Below, piece by piece: positions 6,110-9,299 of a stretch of DNA of 9,299 nt. The notes beneath the pieces are model-generated. The model saw only the letters and a program-made list of their open reading frames with translations, did not search any database and was not told where the DNA came from. The position numbers and the translations under genes are program-made. Source of the DNA: Pseudomonadota bacterium (lineage in GTDB: Bacteria > Pseudomonadota > Gammaproteobacteria > Steroidobacterales > Steroidobacteraceae). The stretch covers positions 1-9,299 of the forward strand of contig JAJXWE010000032.1 in assembly GCA_021781775.1 (NCBI GenBank). The letters run 5' to 3'. The stretch's first letter is position 1. Every line of letters begins with the position of its first letter.

Positions 6110-7090
6110 TCAGTGCCGCGGGGGTCGTGCGCGGTCGATCGCCGCGACCAGGTGATAGAACGCCTCGATCAGCGGCACCGCCACGTCGGCGGCCCGGGCC
6201 CGGCGCACCGCATCGCCAAAGGTCTCCTCGACCTCGAGCGCGCGGCCGGCCTCGAGATCCTGCAGCGCCGACATGCGGTGGCCGGGTGCGCTGGCGGCGA
6301 ACTGCGCGCCGGCCGCGCGCACCGAGTCGACCGCCTGCGACTCCGATCCGCCGAGGATGGCCTGCAACGGCAGGATAGCCCCCTCGTCGGTCAACTCCAT
6401 ACCGGCCGCTCGCGCCAGCAGCGCCGCTTCGCGCGCCATGCGCACCAGCACGCGCGCGCTGCCCGGATCGCTCAGATACCGCCAGGTGGCCAGACGGGTC
6501 GTTACCGCCAGGCTCATCAGGGGCAGCCAGGCCACGAATTTGCTCCACTCCCAGGAGAGGATGCGGGGCACGGCCGCCGAACGCACTCCGGCGGCCTCAA
6601 GGGTCGCCGCCAAGGCGCGCGCCCGCTCGCTTTGGCGACCGTCGAGCTCGCCGAGCAGCAGATTGACGTTGCGCGTGAAGAGCGCCTCGCCCGAGGCGAG
6701 CAGCTCGCCGCTGGTGTTGGCCAGCGCGCCCAGGGCGCGAGCGGCGCCGAAGGCCTCCGTCAGCAGCTCGTTTTTCAACAAACCGTTCTGCACGGAAAAC
6801 GCCACGCCCACTTGGACGTGCCGCAACCGCTCCAGAGCAGCATCGGTTCCGGGCGTCTTGGTCGCGACGATCAGGCAATCGGCCGCCTCGAGGCATGCCG
6901 GATCCGTCAGCACCGTGACCGGCACCGCGATGTCGGACAGACCCGTGACACGCGCGCCGTCGCGCTCGAGGACGCGGGCCCTCTCGCCGCGCGCCAGCAC
7001 GATCACCGTGTGCCCGGCGCGCCTCAGGTGCGCCGCCAGAATCGTGCCGAGAGCGCCGGGTCCGAGAATCGCGAATTCCGCCCGAGTCAT
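6110..7090 (-). CDS. Ketopantoate reductase (ApbA/PanE)-family oxidoreductase with altered substrate site
   Basis: This 326-residue protein belongs to the family that reduces 2-dehydropantoate to pantoate with NADPH. The nucleotide-binding G-P-G-A-L-G motif is at 10-15. Residues matching the E. coli PanE catalytic set are present: Asn102 in Q-N-G, Lys184 in W-S-K, Ser274 and Glu286 in the S-A-L-Q-D-L-E-A-G-R-A-L-E block. However, the two asparagines that hold the substrate in E. coli PanE (four and eight residues after the Lys) correspond to Trp188 and Met192, so the substrate may differ. For that reason no panE symbol is given. The start at 7090 is set by the Rossmann N-terminus, with a GGGGAG upstream at long spacing. 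It follows the racemase gene on the same strand by 58 bases, probably in one transcript. No other pantothenate genes are nearby. Confidence 0.85.
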   Translation of the reverse strand: MTRAEFAILGPGALGTILAAHLRRAGHTVIVLARGERARVLERDGARVTGLSDIAVPVTVLTDPACLEAADCLIVATKTPGTDAALERLRHVQVGVAFSVQNGLLKNELLTEAFGAARALGALANTSGELLASGEALFTRNVNLLLGELDGRQSERARALAATLEAAGVRSAAVPRILSWEWSKFVAWLPLMSLAVTTRLATWRYLSDPGSARVLVRMAREAALLARAAGMELTDEGAILPLQAILGGSESQAVDSVRAAGAQFAASAPGHRMSALQDLEAGRALEVEETFGDAVRRARAADVAVPLIEAFYHLVAAIDRARPPRH

Positions 7091-7148
7091 CCCGCCACGC
7101 TCCCCGCGCCGTGCGCGCCCCGTCTGCCTCGTCCGTCCGTCAAGTGCC

Positions 7149-7850
7149 TCACGCCGGCTTGCCGAGCGCGGCGTGCACCGCCGCCAGCGCGTGCAGCCGT
7201 GCGGTATCGAATACCGCGATCCCCGGTGCATCCTCTCTGAGCAGCAGCCCCAGCTCTGTGCAGCCGAGAATGACCCCCTCGGCGCCCTCGCCGCGCAGCG
7301 ACTGGATGATCGCACCGAGGGCCTCACGCGCTGCCGAGGTGACGCGGCCGTGACAGAGTTCCTCGTAGATCATGTGGTGGATCACCTTGCGCTCGGCTTC
7401 CTGCGGCAGCATGACCCGCAGCCCCCTGTCCTCCAGCCGGGCGCGATAGAAATCCTGCTCCATGGTGTAGCGGGTGCCGAGCAGCGCAACGCGCGACAGC
7501 CCCCGGCGGCGGATTTCCGCTGCGGTCGGATCGGCGATATGGATGAACTCGGCCGCTCCGGCGGCGGCGGTGATTGCCGGGGCGACCTTGTGCATCGTGT
7601 TGGTGCACAGCACGATGATCCGCGCCCCGGCCTGCACGAGCGAACGGGTGCAGGCGCCGAGCAGCGCCGCGGCGTCGTCCCAGCGATCTTCCCGCTGGCA
7701 AGCCTCGATGTCGGCGAAGTCGACCGTGTGCAGGATGGAGCGTGCGTTGTGCTGCCCGCCGAGCAGGCGGTGCGCCTCCTCGTTGATGACCTGGTAGTAC
7801 GTCACCGTCGACTCCCAGCTCATCCCGCCGATCAGACCGATGATGTCCAT
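7149..7850 (-). CDS. ygeA: Aspartate/glutamate-racemase-family amino-acid racemase, YgeA-like
   Basis: This 233-residue cytoplasmic enzyme belongs to the PLP-independent Asp/Glu/hydantoin racemase superfamily, which uses two cysteines as acid and base. Both are present: Cys82 in L-C-T-N-T-M-H-K and Cys197 in G-C-T-E-L. The N-terminal I-G-L-I-G-G-M-S-W-E-S-T and the V-A-L-L-G-T-R-Y-T-M-E-Q-D-F-Y block (121-135) match E. coli YgeA closely as I remember it, and its length is normal. YgeA has broad substrate range with highest reported activity on amino acids such as homoserine, so the physiological substrate here is uncertain. The start at 7850 fits the family N-terminus; an in-frame upstream ATG at 7889 would add 13 unlikely residues. 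The ribosome site is weak. It is the first gene of a likely two-gene operon with the reductase-like gene. Confidence 0.92.
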   Translation of the reverse strand: MDIIGLIGGMSWESTVTYYQVINEEAHRLLGGQHNARSILHTVDFADIEACQREDRWDDAAALLGACTRSLVQAGARIIVLCTNTMHKVAPAITAAAGAAEFIHIADPTAAEIRRRGLSRVALLGTRYTMEQDFYRARLEDRGLRVMLPQEAERKVIHHMIYEELCHGRVTSAAREALGAIIQSLRGEGAEGVILGCTELGLLLREDAPGIAVFDTARLHALAAVHAALGKPA

Positions 7851-7966
7851 CGTTTCATCTCGTGCGCATCGGTCGCGATGGTAGCGCATCAGCGATCGGC
7901 GCGAGCAGCGGACCTCGCGCGGTCCGCGGGAGCGACGTCGCGACCGGTAACATGCGGGAATTGCCT

Positions 7967-8017
7967 CGCGTCACGGAACTGCGTGTCGAGAACTGGTTGA
8001 CGGAATGACGCGTCACG
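7967..8017. repeat. Two 9-bp direct repeats CGCGTCACG, the second within a palindrome
   Basis: CGCGTCACG occurs at 7967-7975 and 8009-8017, offset by 42 bp, about four helical turns. The second copy overlaps the perfect palindrome TGACGCGTCA (8006-8015). This could be a pair of protein-binding sites upstream of the racemase operon, or chance in GC-rich DNA. Confidence 0.35.
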
Positions 8018-8161
8018 CGGGTCGCAGGCGGACAGCGCCGCGGGCATGAATCGCCCGCCACGCACGGTTCAGCGCGCGTCGCGCCCGGCGGCCGCACCAG
8101 GTGATCCGGTATGCGCGGCTTAAAACCCGATTCCCGAGGCAGCCAGCCGGTCCATGAGGAT

Positions 8162-8176
8162 TGGCGGAGGGGGTGG
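8162..8176 (-). repeat. tRNA-Ser 3'-end-like fragment, possible attachment-site remnant
   Basis: Read on the minus strand, these 15 bases are CCACCCCCTCCGCCA. They match the end of the T-stem, acceptor stem, discriminator base and CCA of tRNA-Ser genes whose acceptor stem begins GGAGGGG. No T-loop or other tRNA parts are adjacent, so this is not a tRNA gene. Integrative elements that insert into tRNA 3' ends leave such a copy at the distal border. In this orientation the element would extend to the right, over hipBA, towards an intact tRNA-Ser gene outside the window. A chance match cannot be excluded at this length. Confidence 0.4.
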
Positions 8177-8323
8177 CCGCCACAAATGACGTAATTCACT
8201 GCGTTTCGCACGGCTGGTGCGCACTGCGTGCGTAATCTCCCGCGGCCGTGACAGGCTGTCCAGTCAACGCGTCATACGAATCGATTCTGCCCCGGGCCCA
8301 CTCGATTTTCCCCGCGTCGCGCT

Positions 8324-8339
8324 ATTTGCCCATTTGCCC
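8324..8339. repeat. Tandem 8-bp repeat ATTTGCCC
   Basis: Two perfect adjacent copies of ATTTGCCC (8324-8331 and 8332-8339) lie about 50 bp upstream of the hipB operator-like dyad. No function is evident. Confidence 0.5.
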
Positions 8340-8389
8340 ATGCGCTCGGTGGCGCTCCTGGCGGCCACCGCCCCGATCCAGGTGTTAAG

Positions 8390-8409
8390 ATGTCAAGTTT
8401 TTTTGACAT
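8390..8409. promoter_or_regulatory. Inverted-repeat operator upstream of hipB
   Basis: ATGTCAA (8390-8396) and TTGACAT (8403-8409) form a perfect 7-bp inverted repeat with a 6-base GTTTTT spacer. The right arm overlaps the -35 box of the hipB promoter. The 20-bp size and position suit a dimeric XRE-family repressor such as HipB, although the half-site differs from E. coli HipB's TATCC-N8-GGATA. Confidence 0.6.
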
Positions 8410-8431
8410 TCCTGCGGGCCTGGCGCATCAT
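8403..8431 (+). promoter_or_regulatory. hipBA promoter
   Basis: A perfect -35 hexamer TTGACA (8403-8408) is followed after 17 bp by CATCAT (8426-8431), a four-of-six -10 match. Transcription would begin near 8438, about 50 bases before the first hipB ATG. Its overlap with the inverted repeat suggests repression by the gene's own product. Confidence 0.6.
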
Positions 8432-8486
8432 CATCCGAACCGTCAGAACACACCGGTCCGTCGGCGGCCCGGGATTTTAGGATTCC

Positions 8487-8969
8487 ATGATTCTGCGAGT
8501 CGAGACCCAAGCGCTATGCATGCTGAAGGAGCTCGGCATGCGGCTACGTGCCGAGCGACGGCGGCGTGGCTTGAAGCAGGCCGAACTGGCCCACGCGGCC
8601 TCGGTATCGCGCCCGACGGTCATTGCCGCCGAAGCGGGCCGCGGAGTGTCTTCGCAAAGCCTGGCCGCAATGATGAGCGTGCTGGCGCTCGACTTTGCGC
8701 ACCTGAGCGCTCCGGCGCGTCCACCCCTCAAGGATTTGATGAGAACCGAGCGTGAACGGCAGACCCGACGGCGTGTCCAGCTAGAACCTGCATCCCCGTC
8801 GATTGCGCGGGATGACGTGGAACCACACGGCAAGCGCATCACGAGCAGAGAGGTGGCACAGACGGTCGAGCAGCAGCCTCACCGGCGCCCCTTACTCAGG
8901 GAGCTCATGACAGCGGAGCGTTTACGCCGTGATCACCTCGCCATGAAAGTTCGGCGTGAGCGAGCTTGA
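8487..8969 (+). CDS. hipB: HipB-like XRE-family antitoxin/repressor with extended C-terminus
   Basis: The 160-residue product has a helix-turn-helix domain of the XRE/Cro type (about residues 15-72: L-R-A-E-R-R-R-R-G-L-K-Q-A-E-L-A, then S-V-S-R-P-T-V-I-A-A-E-A-G). It is expected to bind and inhibit HipA and repress the operon. Classical HipB is about 90 residues. Here an extra Arg-rich tail carries two similar motifs, R-P-P-L-K-D-L-M-R-T-E-R (78-89) and R-P-L-L-R-E-L-M-T-A-E-R (134-145). The start is uncertain. ATG 8487 has only a weak AGGA upstream; ATG 8520 has none; ATG 8538 has a strong AAGGAG at 8526-8531 with a 6-base gap but trims the first helix. hipA overlaps its last 14 bases, supporting a translationally coupled toxin-antitoxin pair. 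Confidence 0.85.
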   Translation: MILRVETQALCMLKELGMRLRAERRRRGLKQAELAHAASVSRPTVIAAEAGRGVSSQSLAAMMSVLALDFAHLSAPARPPLKDLMRTERERQTRRRVQLEPASPSIARDDVEPHGKRITSREVAQTVEQQPHRRPLLRELMTAERLRRDHLAMKVRRERA

Positions 8970-9299
8970 CGTTTACGTTTCGGACGAGCACGTCGGCGTG
9001 CTTCGCGAGGATGTTGCGACTGGCTTGATCGATTTCGAATATCGGCCGGCAACTCCGCCACAGCTCGCGGTATCGCTGGTGATGCCGCCCGGGGAACCGC
9101 CCGAGGAGTATCGTGGCTACAACGGGCTACCGCCCCCGTTCGAGGTCTCACTTCCTGAGGGAATGCTCCTCGAGGCGATCCGCAACCGCTTCGGAAAACA
9201 CATCGATGTCGACAGCGATTTCTCGCTACTACGGCTGATTGGCAGGCATACCCTCGGCCGCGTAACCTTCGGCGGTCCGCTCGAACGGGACAAGGGACT
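8956..9299 (+). CDS. hipA: HipA-like serine/threonine kinase toxin, N-terminal part (cut by window end)
   Basis: An open frame from GTG 8956 runs to the window edge, giving 114 residues of a HipA-family N-terminus. HipA toxins are kinases; E. coli HipA phosphorylates glutamyl-tRNA synthetase and triggers growth arrest, and HipB neutralises it. Family features visible are L-D-V-Y-V-x(5)-V-G-V-L near the start, F-E-Y-R, a F-E-V-S-L-P-E-G-M-L-L segment, and D-S-D-F-S-L-L-R-L-I-G-R-H-T-L-G-R-V, matching the HipA N-terminal subdomain. The kinase core lies outside the window, so activity cannot be judged. The start is tightly set: a TGA in the same frame lies at 8944-8946, and GTG 8956 is the only start codon between it and the first conserved residues. 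It overlaps hipB by 14 bases. Confidence 0.85.
   Translation, partial: MSELDVYVSDEHVGVLREDVATGLIDFEYRPATPPQLAVSLVMPPGEPPEEYRGYNGLPPPFEVSLPEGMLLEAIRNRFGKHIDVDSDFSLLRLIGRHTLGRVTFGGPLERDKG

Larger units (their letters stand above)
7851..8486. other. 636-bp gene-poor region between the racemase operon and hipBA
   Basis: I see no supportable gene here. Open frames in both directions lack family signatures and ribosome sites. The left part presumably holds the racemase promoter; a TACCAT at 7883-7878 on the minus strand is a possible -10 box. The region contains two copies of CGCGTCACG 42 bp apart, a TGACGCGTCA palindrome, a tRNA-Ser 3'-end-like fragment, small direct repeats and the hipB promoter. 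The right part is visibly richer in A/T runs than the surrounding genes, as is common at insertion boundaries. Confidence 0.6.

Noticed and set aside
6273..8000. Plus-strand open frame of 575 codons
   Set aside because: It is antisense to the reductase-like and racemase genes, both of which have clear family motifs; high-GC codon bias creates long antisense frames.
8100..8200. A complete tRNA-Ser gene around the 3'-end-like fragment
   Set aside because: No T-loop, anticodon arm, variable arm or D arm can be found on the expected side; only the last 15 bases match.
7855..8211. Minus-strand open frame of 118 codons upstream of the racemase
   Set aside because: No motif, Pro/Arg/Ser-rich composition, and it spans the likely racemase promoter and the tRNA-like fragment.
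8217..8480. Plus-strand open frame of 87 codons before hipB
   Set aside because: No ribosome site or family signature, and it runs through the hipB promoter and operator.
1..9299. CRISPR array, rRNA or transposase gene
   Set aside because: No regularly spaced repeats, rRNA-like segments or transposase motifs were seen on either strand.

Overview
The window is GC-rich throughout, with strong G/C preference at third codon positions. Its gene content (a DUF748/AsmA-like envelope protein, a YgeA-type racemase, Ohr, a Gdt1-type transporter, and HipBA) suggests a high-GC proteobacterium, most likely a gammaproteobacterium. That placement is inferred from family resemblance, not from a marker gene.

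Left part (1-2960). A Tat-exported tandem cupredoxin (minus strand, 188-982) and a MerR-family metal regulator (plus strand, 1208-1657) are transcribed divergently. Each has a promoter with the 20-bp spacer typical of MerR targets. Both spacers carry a dyad centred at the same position and share a GGA-N6-TCC core, so one regulator probably controls both genes. The first cupredoxin domain appears to have lost its copper ligands, while the second keeps them. Next come two minus-strand genes: a Gdt1/UPF0016 transporter with two E-x-G-D-[KR]-T motifs, probably a Mn2+ exporter, and upstream of it ohr, an organic hydroperoxide reductase with both catalytic cysteines.

Centre (2960-7850). A large inner-membrane-anchored DUF748/AsmA-like protein of about 1039 residues fills the plus strand. 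It converges on a two-gene minus-strand operon: an amino-acid racemase close to E. coli YgeA (7850-7149), then a ketopantoate-reductase-like protein (7090-6110). The reductase keeps the catalytic Lys, Ser and Glu, but both asparagines that hold pantoate in E. coli PanE are replaced. A perfect 14-bp hairpin between the convergent stop codons probably terminates both directions.

Right part (7851-9299). A stretch of about 640 bp without a supportable gene ends at a hipBA module. It contains a 15-bp match to the 3' end of a tRNA-Ser gene, oriented as expected if the DNA to its right, including hipBA, is an integrated element. hipB has a longer C-terminus than classical HipB, with a duplicated short motif. 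Its promoter carries a perfect inverted repeat overlapping the -35 box. hipA starts at a GTG overlapping the hipB stop and runs off the window.

The two best candidates for something undescribed are the MerR/degenerate tandem cupredoxin cassette and the accessory hipBA module with its extended antitoxin.
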